NCBI RefSeq assembly: GCF_001570745.1
Contig: NZ_BCSG01000018.1
Span: forward strand, 39,676-103,675
Direction of reading: 5' to 3'
DNA: 64,000 bases
Source: Alicyclobacillus mali NBRC 102425
GTDB lineage: Bacteria; Bacillota; Bacilli; Alicyclobacillales; Alicyclobacillaceae
Positions 54,485 to 62,931 of this stretch are shown piece by piece. The notes under the pieces were generated by a model, which worked only from the letters and a program-made list of their open reading frames with translations, ran no database searches and was not told where the DNA came from. Positions within the stretch are counted from its first letter, which is position 1. Each line of letters starts with the position of its first letter. The translations under genes and the position numbers were made by a program.

Positions 54485-54490
54485 TTTTTG

Positions 54491-54519
54491 ATTGTATCGG
54501 GCGGGACTGGCCCTGTCAA
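54491..54519 (-). promoter_or_regulatory. Promoter of the alaS T-box leader
   Basis: TTGACA (54514-54519), 17 bases, TACAAT (54491-54496) on the minus strand. The -35 overlaps the stop codon of the upstream AI-2E family gene (54516-54518). Confidence 0.9.
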
Positions 54520-55580
54520 TGCGAGGCATGCGAGCGCGCTTCACGCCACTGCGTCCACACCACTTTGCACACCGCGAGCGCCGGGACCGCGAGAATGAGG
54601 CCCAGGACGCCACCCGCCTCCCCGCCGACAATCAGGGCCGCCACAATCGCCATCGGGTGCAGGTGAAGCGTTCGGCCCATGATCTGCGGAGACAGGATGT
54701 TCCCCTCGATCTGCTGCACCGCGATGTTGACGATCACGACCTTGACGAGCATCGGCCAGCCGGAGGTGGTGAGCGCGATGATCACCGCTGGCGCGATGCC
54801 GATGATGGGCCCAAGATACGGGATGATGTCCGCGAAACCGAGGAACGCACCCAGGAGAAGCGCGTACGGCAGGCGGATGATGAGATAGCCGATGAACGAC
54901 AACAGCCCGACCGCCAGCATGATGAGAAACTGGCCGCGCACGTAACCGCCGAGCGTATCATCGATGGCGCGGAGGACCAGGCGCACGCGGTGCTTAGATT
55001 TCGCGGGCGCCATGCGCACCATTCCGCGCCCGATAGCCTTCGCGTCTTTCAACATATAAAAGACGAGGAACGGCACGACAAACGCCATGAAGATGGCATT
55101 CAGCGTGCTCGTCACCACCGAGAAAAGCCCCGTTGGGGCGACCTCGACGCGGTGTTCCAGTTGGTTGAGCGCGTTCTCAATGCCCGTCCTCACCGCGTTC
55201 GGCAGGTACGTCTTCCGGCTGTTGACCATGTCGATCCAGCGGCTCACTTCTGCCGTGATGGCCGGCAGGCTGCTCGACAACTGCGCGATTTGCCGCGAGA
55301 TCACAGGAATCAGGTTCAAGACCACCACGGCCAGGATGGCTGCGATCACGGCGTATACAATGAGGATGGCCGCCGAGCGAGGGACGCGCCGCCGATGCAA
55401 AACGTCGACCGCCGGCTGCAGGATGTAGGTGATGATGAGCGACGCCAAAAACGTGTAAAAGAGGCTCGACAGCACGCCCCAGATGTCGAGAAACAGGCTG
55501 CGCAGGAGCCCGACGAGATAGATACACGTCAGCGTCAGGGCGATGGACATCATGGTGCGGGCGTAACGCCCCATCGGCAC
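54516..55580 (-). CDS. AI-2E family transporter (YrrI/YtvI-like permease)
   Basis: A 354-residue membrane protein of the AI-2E/PerM family. About seven helices with the conserved region FADIIPYLGPIIGIAPAVII and the following VNIAVQQIEGNILSPQIMG. Family members have been assigned varied roles, including Na+/H+ antiport and autoinducer export, so the substrate is not inferred. GTG 55580 is chosen as GGAGGAG lies 6 bases upstream; ATG 55574 is two codons later. B. subtilis has yrrI just upstream of alaS. Confidence 0.88.
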   Translation of the reverse strand: MPMGRYARTMMSIALTLTCIYLVGLLRSLFLDIWGVLSSLFYTFLASLIITYILQPAVDVLHRRRVPRSAAILIVYAVIAAILAVVVLNLIPVISRQIAQLSSSLPAITAEVSRWIDMVNSRKTYLPNAVRTGIENALNQLEHRVEVAPTGLFSVVTSTLNAIFMAFVVPFLVFYMLKDAKAIGRGMVRMAPAKSKHRVRLVLRAIDDTLGGYVRGQFLIMLAVGLLSFIGYLIIRLPYALLLGAFLGFADIIPYLGPIIGIAPAVIIALTTSGWPMLVKVVIVNIAVQQIEGNILSPQIMGRTLHLHPMAIVAALIVGGEAGGVLGLILAVPALAVCKVVWTQWREARSHASH

Positions 55581-55697
55581 GGCGATCTCCTCCCTCTGCG
55601 GCGGCGCCGGACAAGGGTCTACCGCAGAGTATATGCAGAATCGCATGCCATTATTTTCATCGCACTGTACCAGACACCCGCATCGCGCTGTTTCGAC

Positions 55698-55746
55698 AAA
55701 AAAAGAGCGGCCAAAGCCGCCCTGCCTCGACGACCGCCCGCTCTTT
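55698..55746 (-). terminator. Terminator after the zinc-ribbon gene
   Basis: AAAGAGCGG and CCGCTCTTT form the stem of a long GC-rich hairpin followed on the minus strand by TTTTTTT. It separates the zinc-ribbon gene from the AI-2E permease. Confidence 0.8.
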
Positions 55747-55789
55747 CTTCCGTCTATTTGTAAGCCTTTGTCTGTCTCGGCTCTGGCCC

Positions 55790-55981
55790 TCAGGCCCCCG
55801 TGCCAAACTCGACGTCCGCGTGATTCGTCTGATCCACGACGATGAGCGATCCGTCCTCAGCCACTTCGTAAACCCGCACCTCATCGCCGGACACGTTGAA
55901 CTCGGCGAAGCAGTTCCAACAATAGTATTGGTTAGCACCAATTTTACCGACGTCTCGGCTTGTGCAACTCGGACACCGCAT
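55790..55981 (-). CDS. Small zinc-ribbon protein
   Basis: A 63-residue protein with two CxxC pairs, MRCPSCTSRDVGKIG and YYCWNCFAEF, forming a zinc ribbon, then an acidic C-terminus (EDGSLIVVDQTNHADVEF). Short proteins of this kind occur widely in Bacilli without known function. GGGAGGACC precedes the ATG. A single-gene unit with its own terminator. Confidence 0.8.
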   Translation of the reverse strand: MRCPSCTSRDVGKIGANQYYCWNCFAEFNVSGDEVRVYEVAEDGSLIVVDQTNHADVEFGTGA

Positions 55982-56209
55982 GACGTTGGTCCTCCCTTCT
56001 CGCCCTTGGAAGGCGCACTGCGGCACGCCCCATCTCTCTGGATGAACTTTCGAAACCTGCCAACAGTCTATCCACGGACAATAAAGCCAAAACCAAATTT
56101 CAGGTTCCGAAATATCCACCCACCGAGATTCCGTGACTCATGCTACGCCTATCCAGCGCGCATTGCAATGCAGAAACAGGAAAAGAACCTGCGCCCGACG
56201 CGGCAAATG

Positions 56210-57355
56210 TCACGAATTTGTGAAACGTGATCGCAGGGACCCGACGACTTTCGACAATACACCGGCCGCTGTCTCAATCTCTTCCATGGTGTTTTGCCAC
56301 GCGAAACTAAAGCGGACCGACTCCCGCGCTTCTCGCTCCCTTCCCATGGCCCTGAGCACGTGGCTCGGCTCCAGGCTTCCCGCGCTGCACGCCGCACCAG
56401 CGCTCGCCGCCACTCCCTCGAGGTCCAGGCGCATGAGAAGAATGTCGTTGCGAATCCCACGAAAGCCGACGTTGAGAATCGAAGGCACCGCGTCGGCCGG
56501 GCTGTTGCGATACGCGCCGTCGAGCGATTCGATGGCGCGCCAAAGCGCGTCCCGGAGCGCGGTCAGGTGCGCCGCGTGCGCGTCGAAGCGCTCGGCAATC
56601 TCGGCCATCGCGGCGTGAAAGCCCACGATGCCCGCGACCGGTTCGGTCCCCGCGCGGAGCCTGTGTTGCTGCTCACCCCCGGCGGCAAGCGCCACAAACG
56701 GCGCGCCGGATCGGACGTAGAGGAGCCCCACGCCCTTCGGCCCGTGCACCTTGTGCGCGGAAAATGAGGCGAGATCGACGCCCAAGTCCTTGAGTGACAG
56801 GCGCATCACGGGCAGCGCCTGCACCATGTCGCTGTGTACGACGATACCCGGATCTCGTTCTCGGACGCGGCGCGCGATCTCGGCCACCGGCTCGATGGTT
56901 CCCACCTCGTTGTTCACGAGCATCACGCTCACGAGCGCCGTGTCCGGGCGGAGCGCCCGCACCACGTCGTCTGGATCGACGCGCCCGTCCGAATCCACCG
57001 GGACGACCGTCACGTCCGCGCCGAGGAGGCGCAGCCTGTCCACGGCCTCGAGCACCGCGTGATGTTCCACCGCTGTGGTCACGACGTGCGTTCGGTTCGG
57101 GCGCTGTGCGAGATACGCGCCGTAGAGGGCGAGATTGTTCGACTCCGTGCCGCCGCTTGTGAAGGCGAGATCGCGAGGGGAGGCGCCGAGCCACTCGGCG
57201 AAGAAGCGGCGCGCTTCCTCGACGGCTTGCCGGGCCTCGCGCCCCGGCTGGTGCAGACTCGACGGATTGCCGTACGCGTCACCGAGATAACGCTCCATGG
57301 CCGCGCGGGCCGCCGGCAGAAGGGGAGTCGTCGCGGCGTTGTCCAGGTAGATCAT
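56210..57355 (-). CDS. iscS: Cysteine desulfurase (IscS/NifS family)
   Basis: PLP enzyme that supplies sulfur for tRNA thiolation or Fe-S clusters; 381 residues. MIYLDNAATTPLLPAA starts the protein; the PLP lysine is in SFSAHKVHGPKGVG (about 196-209) and the catalytic Cys in SAGAACSAGSLEPSHVL (about 317-333). It lies 17 bases after cymR, as yrvO does in B. subtilis, but the usual next gene mnmA is absent; a 228-base gap and a zinc-ribbon gene follow instead. Confidence 0.94.
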   Translation of the reverse strand: MIYLDNAATTPLLPAARAAMERYLGDAYGNPSSLHQPGREARQAVEEARRFFAEWLGASPRDLAFTSGGTESNNLALYGAYLAQRPNRTHVVTTAVEHHAVLEAVDRLRLLGADVTVVPVDSDGRVDPDDVVRALRPDTALVSVMLVNNEVGTIEPVAEIARRVRERDPGIVVHSDMVQALPVMRLSLKDLGVDLASFSAHKVHGPKGVGLLYVRSGAPFVALAAGGEQQHRLRAGTEPVAGIVGFHAAMAEIAERFDAHAAHLTALRDALWRAIESLDGAYRNSPADAVPSILNVGFRGIRNDILLMRLDLEGVAASAGAACSAGSLEPSHVLRAMGREREARESVRFSFAWQNTMEEIETAAGVLSKVVGSLRSRFTNS

Positions 57356-57372
57356 CGCTGACACCCCGCGGT

Positions 57373-57789
57373 TCAGATGTAATACATGTAGCCCTGCGAC
57401 GATCCCTTGCGCAATTCGACGAGATCCTGCAGCGTCATGGACGACAACACGTCGTGGATAGCCTCCCTCAGCCTGTCCCACAGCACCTGCAGGCCATCAT
57501 CCATCTCCTCGTCGACAATGGTGATGGGCCCCTCCAGGGCGAGAAGCACGTCCTCAATGACGATCTCGCGCGGATGCCTCGCCAGCACGTACCCACCGTA
57601 AGCGCCCCGGATGCTCCGCACGAAGCCGCCGTTGCGGAGCGGCGCAATGAGCTGTTCGAGGTAGTGCTCCGAGAGGTTGTTTCGCTCCGCAATGGACTTC
57701 AGGGAAATGGGCTGGTCACTCTGCTGTTCGGCGAGATCGACCAGGAGCATCAGGCCGTAGCGGCCCTTCGTCGAGATCTTCACGGTCAT
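57373..57789 (-). CDS. cymR: Rrf2-family regulator, CymR-like
   Basis: A 138-residue winged-helix regulator: MTVKISTKGRYGLMLLVDLA, the recognition part ERNNLSEHYLEQLIAPLR and GAYGGYVLAR. It contains no cysteine, so it cannot carry an IscR-type Fe-S cluster, which favours the CymR type (cysteine-metabolism repressor). ATG 57789 has AAGGAG upstream and lies 74 bases inside the rarA gene. It precedes iscS in the same operon. Confidence 0.93.
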   Translation of the reverse strand: MTVKISTKGRYGLMLLVDLAEQQSDQPISLKSIAERNNLSEHYLEQLIAPLRNGGFVRSIRGAYGGYVLARHPREIVIEDVLLALEGPITIVDEEMDDGLQVLWDRLREAIHDVLSSMTLQDLVELRKGSSQGYMYYI

Positions 57790-59059
57790 CGTCTCCTTCC
57801 CGGTAGTACACGCGTGGCTCGACGCCAATGGGCCAGTAGTTTTGCTCGACGTAATGGCCCGGGTAATCGTGTGGATACAGGTAGCCTTCCCCATGCCCGA
57901 GAGCCTTGGCCCCTTTGTACGCCGTGCTCCGCAGATGCAGCGGCACCTCGACCGGCAGGCCAGACCTGACGTCGTCCAGCGCGCGGTTGATGGCCATGTA
58001 CGCGTGATTCGACTTCGGCGCTTTCGCGAGGTACGCGGTCACCTCCGCCAGCACAATCCGCGCCTCCGGCATGCCGATGGCCATGGCCGCCTGCCAGCCG
58101 CTCACCGCGATGAGGAGCGCGTTCGGATCCGCCATGCCCACGTCCTCGGCGGCCAGGATCATCAGCCGGCGCGCGATGAACGCGGGATCTTCGCCGCCCT
58201 CGAGCATCTTCGCGAGCCACAGCATCGCCGCGTTCACGTCCGATCCGCGCACCGACTTGATGAACGCCGAGATGGTGTCGTAGTGATCGTCGCCTGCGCG
58301 ATCGTAGCGAGGCCCACCGCTCGCCTCAAGCGCCGCCTCGACCTCGCGCACGCCAATCTCCGTGGCGCCGTCGGGGCCAACTCTCGCTGCAAAAGCGGCG
58401 AGCTCGAGCAAGTTCAGCGCGCGCCGGGCGTCGCCCCGCGCCTGCAGGGTGAGCACACGCCTCGCATCCGGATGAAGCCGCACCCGCATGCGGCCAAGTC
58501 CGCGCTCCTCGTCCGCAATGGCCATGTCCACCAGGCACCCGATGTCATCCGGGGAAAGCGGCTCGAGGCGAAACACGTGCGATCGCGACAACAGCGCCGC
58601 GTTCACGTCGAAGTAGGGATTCTCCGTCGTCGCGCCCACGAGCGAGACAAGCCCCGCCTCCACGTGCGGCAGCAGCGCGTCCTGCTGACTTTTATTGAAG
58701 CGGTGGATTTCGTCGAGAAAGACCACGGTTCGCCGCCCATACACATCCCGCTCCTCTCGCGCGATCTCGACGGCCTTTCGCACATCGGCGATGCCCGACG
58801 TCACGGCGTTCAGCGGGATGAAGCGTGCCTTGGTCTGGCGCGCAATGACTTCGGCGATGGTCGTTTTGCCCGTGCCGGGCGGCCCATACAAAATGATGGA
58901 CATCAAGCGATCCCGCTCGATCATCCTCCGCAGGATTCCATCTCGGCCCACGAGATTCTGGTGTCCCACCATCTCGTCGAGCGATCTCGGCCGCATCCGG
59001 TAGGCGAGCGGAGCCTCGCGCTCCGCTTCGTGCTCCGAAGCAAGTGAAAAGAGATCCAT
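57716..59059 (-). CDS. rarA: Replication-associated recombination protein RarA/MgsA
   Basis: AAA+ ATPase acting at stalled forks, 447 residues. APLAYRMRPRSLDEMVGHQN, Walker A LYGPPGTGKTTIAE, Walker B VVFLDEIHRFNKSQQD, and sensor 1 VGATTENPYFDVN are typical. The C-terminal tetramerisation region includes KSVRGSDVNAAMLWLAKML and YKGAKALGHG. The last 25 or so residues (EGDDDREDLDEGPLRPDAPG) are a charged tail encoded in the overlap with cymR. ATG 59059 is chosen for spacing to GAGG; ATG 59065 is possible. Confidence 0.95.
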   Translation of the reverse strand: MDLFSLASEHEAEREAPLAYRMRPRSLDEMVGHQNLVGRDGILRRMIERDRLMSIILYGPPGTGKTTIAEVIARQTKARFIPLNAVTSGIADVRKAVEIAREERDVYGRRTVVFLDEIHRFNKSQQDALLPHVEAGLVSLVGATTENPYFDVNAALLSRSHVFRLEPLSPDDIGCLVDMAIADEERGLGRMRVRLHPDARRVLTLQARGDARRALNLLELAAFAARVGPDGATEIGVREVEAALEASGGPRYDRAGDDHYDTISAFIKSVRGSDVNAAMLWLAKMLEGGEDPAFIARRLMILAAEDVGMADPNALLIAVSGWQAAMAIGMPEARIVLAEVTAYLAKAPKSNHAYMAINRALDDVRSGLPVEVPLHLRSTAYKGAKALGHGEGYLYPHDYPGHYVEQNYWPIGVEPRVYYREGDDDREDLDEGPLRPDAPGRSRRTAE

Positions 59060-59114
59060 TCGCATTCGCCTCACACGGCTGCGCAATTCCTAGTCGTCCA
59101 CTCAACTTTTAACG

Positions 59115-59120
59115 ATTATA
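59115..59120 (-). promoter_or_regulatory. -10 box of rarA
   Basis: A perfect TATAAT on the minus strand, about 56 bases before the rarA start. The -35 at 17 bases is weak (TTTCCC). Confidence 0.55.
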
Positions 59121-59191
59121 CACGCTTTGCGAATGGAGGGAAAGGCGGGGCAGTGGATTGGCACGAATCACACCCATAATCTTCCTTGCGA

Positions 59192-59207
59192 TGTGATCAT
59201 GGTCACA
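59192..59207. promoter_or_regulatory. CRP/FNR-type palindrome
   Basis: TGTGATCATGGTCACA fits the TGTGA-N6-TCACA consensus of CRP/FNR-family regulators exactly. It lies 92 bases before the secreted-protein gene and 72 bases upstream of the rarA -10, so it may control one or both. Confidence 0.55.
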
Positions 59208-59243
59208 GACGGCGCGCCGGGTGAGCGAACACAATGACCATGG

Positions 59244-59270
59244 GCTCCCTGGGGAGCGCCGTTTCGTTTT
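59244..59270 (+). terminator. Hairpin with T-tract in the leader of the secreted-protein gene
   Basis: GCTCC-CTGG-GGAGC (59244-59257) is followed by GTTTCGTTTT (59261-59270), 30 bases before the start codon. It could be a weak attenuator; the stem is short. Confidence 0.4.
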
Positions 59271-59299
59271 CCACATCCAAGTGAAACGAGGTGATGTGA

Positions 59300-60505
59300 A
59301 TGTTCACAAGGCGGATCCGCATCGCACGAAACTGGCTGGCAGCCGCCGCGGCCTTGGGCGCGCTTGTTTCACCCACCGCCGCATGGGCGAGCAATGCACA
59401 GAACAGCGCGTCCTCCAGCTCGACCGCGAACGCAACTGCGCCCAACGCAACGTCGAACGCGACCAACCCCTCGTCCGGCGACACGGGCTACTTCGAAAGT
59501 ACAGCGATAATCGTATGGAACGGCGCCGTTTCGCCTTGGAGGCCTACGACGTTACCCTGTCTGTCGTTTGACATGAATGAACTGCAGGAGTCGGACTGGA
59601 TTCAGATCCAAGCCATGATGGGCGTTCTCGGGAAGAAGTTTGGCGTCTCGTACACGATGCACGGCAACGAGCTCCGCCTTTCCATACCCACGCGCCTCTG
59701 GTCAGGTGCCACCACCACCGCTCAGGCTTCAGACGCAGAGAATGGAAATTCGAGCTTGGTGGTCACGGTCAATGGCCACCGATTTGCCCTCACGCCGAGC
59801 TTCGCCACCGGCGCCAGCGCATCCCCTTCCGACACGTACGTCCCGGCGGCGTTTTGGGTGCACCTGCTGAACGCCATCAGGGGCTGCCACGCCGATCTCG
59901 TGATGCCAAACGAAGTCGATCTCGACGTGGGCACCACGCTCAGCTCGTCGCCGAAGATCATCTCATACGACGCTGGCCTCTCCGCTTCGGACGCAGGCGG
60001 GAGATTCACACTGCGCATCGCACCGTCTCTCGTCAAATCCTGGGCAAGCGGCATGCATATGTGGAGTCAGATCGTCATTGAGGACGACGACCTGCCCAAG
60101 CCGTCCAAGGCTCAGATTCAGTTCGTGTCGTCTCACCTCAATGACCTCATCGCAAGCATTCACGTCTGGCGCAGCGGAGACGAGGACTATCTCAGCTTGC
60201 CATTCGAATCCACGAAGTCTCCGTGGACGGTGAGCGCATGGAACGGCGCGTGGTATACCAACCAATTTCAGGTGGACCAGGTCGAAGTGTCGTGGGACGG
60301 CGGCAAGTCGTGGACCCAACTCGGTGAGGAAGGGCTCACTGAGGGCTACCAGCGTCCCGCTGTCCCCGCAAAGGCGAATTCCGTCATCCTCCGCCTGCCG
60401 AAGACCGGCCAGATGACCGTGGAACTCGACGCCTACGGTTTTCTCGTAGCCCGATTCATTCTGTGGATAGGCGCCGATGGGATCCTTCGCATCGGGGGCA
60501 TGTAA
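59300..60505 (+). CDS. Secreted protein of unknown function
   Basis: A 401-residue exported protein. Signal peptide: basic start MFTRRIRIARNW, hydrophobic core LAAAAALGALVS, and a likely AWA-S cleavage site near residue 30. A Ser/Ala/Asn/Thr-rich linker (about 31-58) is followed by a beta-rich region resembling a copper-amine-oxidase N-domain (FGVSYTMHGNELRLSIPTRL; LVVTVNGHRFALTP), then two Trp-rich segments (WTVSAWNGAWYTNQF; VEVSWDGGKSWTQLGE). I do not recognise a named family. GAAACGAGGTG precedes the ATG. A cell-surface or extracellular role is the most one can infer. Confidence 0.7.
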   Translation: MFTRRIRIARNWLAAAAALGALVSPTAAWASNAQNSASSSSTANATAPNATSNATNPSSGDTGYFESTAIIVWNGAVSPWRPTTLPCLSFDMNELQESDWIQIQAMMGVLGKKFGVSYTMHGNELRLSIPTRLWSGATTTAQASDAENGNSSLVVTVNGHRFALTPSFATGASASPSDTYVPAAFWVHLLNAIRGCHADLVMPNEVDLDVGTTLSSSPKIISYDAGLSASDAGGRFTLRIAPSLVKSWASGMHMWSQIVIEDDDLPKPSKAQIQFVSSHLNDLIASIHVWRSGDEDYLSLPFESTKSPWTVSAWNGAWYTNQFQVDQVEVSWDGGKSWTQLGEEGLTEGYQRPAVPAKANSVILRLPKTGQMTVELDAYGFLVARFILWIGADGILRIGGM

Positions 60506-60654
60506 TTCAATTGTCACATTGATCCCTAGCGCTCCGGGGGAAGAAGCGAGCCATTCGGCGCGCGATTCCTCCGGCTATGGTCAACCTGCCCACCTCAGGC
60601 GGCGGCTCATCCCATGTTTTGCACTTCATCGATCCTGTTTTTATCACCATCGTT

Positions 60655-61077
60655 TTATGATAGTTCCCGATCCAGAAAAGACCTAATTCGCGCGCCGATG
60701 GCGTCACGAACTTGGCGAAACTGGTTCAAAATCTCTTCCTCCGATCCCGTCGCCTTGGCTGGGTCGGGAAATCCCCAGTGGAGGCGTTTCACGTGCGGCG
60801 GCGTCACGGGACAACGGTCGTTCGCGTCACCGCACAAGGTGATGACATAATCCGCTTGTTCGAGAAAGTCCGGATCGATGAGTTTCGACCGATGATGCGA
60901 GATGTCAATCCCCACCTCGCGCATCACCTGCACGGCACGGGGATTCAAGCCGTGCGCCTCGATGCCCGCACTCTGAACTTCGATCCGCTCTCCTCCCAAA
61001 TGGCGCGCCCATCCTTCAGCCATTTGACTTCTGCATGAGTTTCCAGTGCAAAGAAAATAAATTCGCTTGCGTGACAT
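60655..61077 (-). CDS. arsC: Arsenate reductase, thioredoxin-coupled
   Basis: Reduces arsenate to arsenite, 140 residues, low-molecular-weight phosphatase fold. The P-loop is [10 protein letters not shown] (Cys10 to Arg16) and the redox pair Cys82 and Cys89 is in [10 protein letters not shown], exactly the three-cysteine relay of S. aureus pI258 Ars[16 protein letters not shown] carries the general-acid Asp. It is the last gene of the arsR-arsI-arsB-arsC set, 39 bases after arsB. Confidence 0.95.
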   Translation of the reverse strand: MSRKRIYFLCTGNSCRSQMAEGWARHLGGERIEVQSAGIEAHGLNPRAVQVMREVGIDISHHRSKLIDPDFLEQADYVITLCGDANDRCPVTPPHVKRLHWGFPDPAKATGSEEEILNQFRQVRDAIGARIRSFLDRELS

Positions 61078-61116
61078 ACAGGTTTCACTCCTCTCCCATA
61101 TTTGCGATAGCGAAGA

Positions 61117-62409
61117 CTAGTTCACGATCGCCAGCCATCCATATAGCCCCATCAAGGTGAGTAACAGCGTCGGAATGGTCAGGATGACACCGGTCCGAAT
61201 ATAGGTGCTCCATGTGATCGTGACGCCCTTTTGGCGAAGGACGTGCAACCAAAGAAGCGTCGCCAACGAACCTATGGGTGTCAGTTTCGGACCCAAGTCA
61301 CACCCTATGACATTGGCATACACCAACGACGTCTTCACGAGATGTGAAACATGGGCACCGTGAATGGCGAGCGCGTCAATCATCACGGTCGGCATATTGT
61401 TCATCACACTCGACAACACGGCCGCGAGAAAGCCCATCCCAAGCGTGCCGACTAGCAATCCGTGATCCGCAAGGACTTGAATGAGCCCCCCAAGGAGGCG
61501 GGTCAGGCCCACGTTGCGCAGCCCATACACCACGACATACATGCCGACGGAGAAAAACACAATCGCCCACGGCGCGCCCCGAATGACGGACCAGGGCTGA
61601 ATCACGCGGACGCGACCGCCGTACGCCAGTAAGGCGATGGCGATGGTCCCAGCCACAAACGACACAGGTACATGCGCGATCTCCGTCACCATGTAGCCTG
61701 CCATGAGCGCAATGAGCAAGACCCAAGAAGCGCGAAACAATCCTCGGTGCACAATGGCTTCGGCCGGTCGAGGGAGGAAATCCGGATCGTAACGCTCCGG
61801 GATGTCCCTTCGGAAATATAGATAGAGTACCCCGGCGCTCGCGAGAAAGGAGACGAGATCGGGCACAATCATGTTTGCAAGATAGGTCAGAAAGCCAATG
61901 TGGAAATAGTCCGCCGACACGATATTCACAAGGTTGCTCACCACGAGCGGAAGCGACGTGGTGTCCGCGATGAAGCCGCTGGCGATGACGAATGGAAACA
62001 TGCGACGGGCATCGAATTGGAGCAGCTTCATCTTCTCCAGAACGATGGGCGTGAGGATCAAGGCTGCGCCATCGTTGGCGCACACAGCAGCCACAAGGGC
62101 GCCGAGAAGGATCACGTACAAGAAGACCTTCTTCCCATCTCCACGCGCGGCTTTCGCCATCTTCAAAGCTGCCCACTCGAAAAATCCGAGTTGGTCAAGC
62201 ACTGTGGAAATCACAATGATGGCCACGAAGGCGAGGGTCGCGTCCCACACGATTCGAGTCACAGACCCTACATCGCGCCAAGTGACCACGTGGAACAGAA
62301 GGGCGAGCGCCGCCCCCGCCATCGCGCTCCAGCCAATCGACAAGCCTCTCGGTTGCCAGATGACGAAGATGAGCGTGACCAAAAACAACGAAATTGCGAC
62401 GTACGTCAT
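61117..62409 (-). CDS. arsB: Arsenite efflux transporter ArsB
   Basis: A 430-residue membrane permease of the ArsB family with about twelve hydrophobic segments. Diagnostic regions: VCANDGAALILTPIVLEKM, the first repeat element, and LSSVMNNMPTVMIDALAI with NVIGCDLGPKLTPIGSLATL, the second. It extrudes As(III) or Sb(III) across the membrane; no arsA ATPase is present, so it should run on the proton gradient. ATG 62409 has AAGGAGAG upstream. Confidence 0.93.
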   Translation of the reverse strand: MTYVAISLFLVTLIFVIWQPRGLSIGWSAMAGAALALLFHVVTWRDVGSVTRIVWDATLAFVAIIVISTVLDQLGFFEWAALKMAKAARGDGKKVFLYVILLGALVAAVCANDGAALILTPIVLEKMKLLQFDARRMFPFVIASGFIADTTSLPLVVSNLVNIVSADYFHIGFLTYLANMIVPDLVSFLASAGVLYLYFRRDIPERYDPDFLPRPAEAIVHRGLFRASWVLLIALMAGYMVTEIAHVPVSFVAGTIAIALLAYGGRVRVIQPWSVIRGAPWAIVFFSVGMYVVVYGLRNVGLTRLLGGLIQVLADHGLLVGTLGMGFLAAVLSSVMNNMPTVMIDALAIHGAHVSHLVKTSLVYANVIGCDLGPKLTPIGSLATLLWLHVLRQKGVTITWSTYIRTGVILTIPTLLLTLMGLYGWLAIVN

Positions 62410-62466
62410 GAGGTCTCTCCTTGTTGTGAACGTGACCAACCAAACCTGACCATGGATTTGGATACT

Positions 62467-62931
62467 TCATTCCATCGACGAGGAACCCGTCGGACAGGTC
62501 GTACAACATGTCTCTGTGGACTTTTCGACCAGAATCCCTGATCCAGGTACACGGTCGTCCTCTTGGTCAAGGACCGCAAAAAATTCCCACTGAATCCCAT
62601 TTGGATCTTTTACCCAAATCTTGTCCTGCAACGCGTAACAACACGTAGTATTCATCTCGTCGAAGGTTGCGAGCCCCGCTTCTTCCAATCGTATCTTAGC
62701 AGCTAGGACTTCTTCCGTAGACGACACTTGCAATCCAAGGTGGTTCAGAGCTCCCACCTCGCCGAATGCACGCTCGTTTAAGGAAAAATTGAGAGGAGGT
62801 GTTTCCAGATCAAACTTAGCGTAACCTCGCCGAACGCGAACAGGTTCGACGCCAAATAAGATTTGATAGAACTTCAGCGATTCATGGAAGTTTCGCACGT
62901 TGATGGCGACATGGGGCTTCCATGCGAACAT
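62467..62931 (-). CDS. arsI: ArsI-type C-As lyase (CadI/ArsI glyoxalase-fold dioxygenase)
   Basis: A 154-residue vicinal-oxygen-chelate protein. The Fe ligands fit the 2-His-1-Glu set: His7 (WKPHVAINV), His64 (LNHLGLQV) and Glu116 (GIQWEFFAV). The vicinal pair Cys97-Cys98 (NTTCCYALQDKIWVKDP) is the As(III)-binding site of ArsI, which removes methyl or aryl groups from trivalent organoarsenicals. A further CCTTC lies at the C-terminus. ATG 62931 was chosen for AGGAGGG 8 bases upstream. It begins 58 bases inside arsR. Confidence 0.9.
   Translation of the reverse strand: MFAWKPHVAINVRNFHESLKFYQILFGVEPVRVRRGYAKFDLETPPLNFSLNERAFGEVGALNHLGLQVSSTEEVLAAKIRLEEAGLATFDEMNTTCCYALQDKIWVKDPNGIQWEFFAVLDQEDDRVPGSGILVEKSTETCCTTCPTGSSSME

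Noticed and set aside
51490..54666. A 1058-codon open frame on the plus strand
   Set aside because: It lies antisense to alaS, has Arg/His/Leu-biased low-information composition and no ribosome-binding site; long antisense frames are expected at this GC content.
57373..57789. IscR (Fe-S cluster regulator)
   Set aside because: The protein has no cysteine at all.
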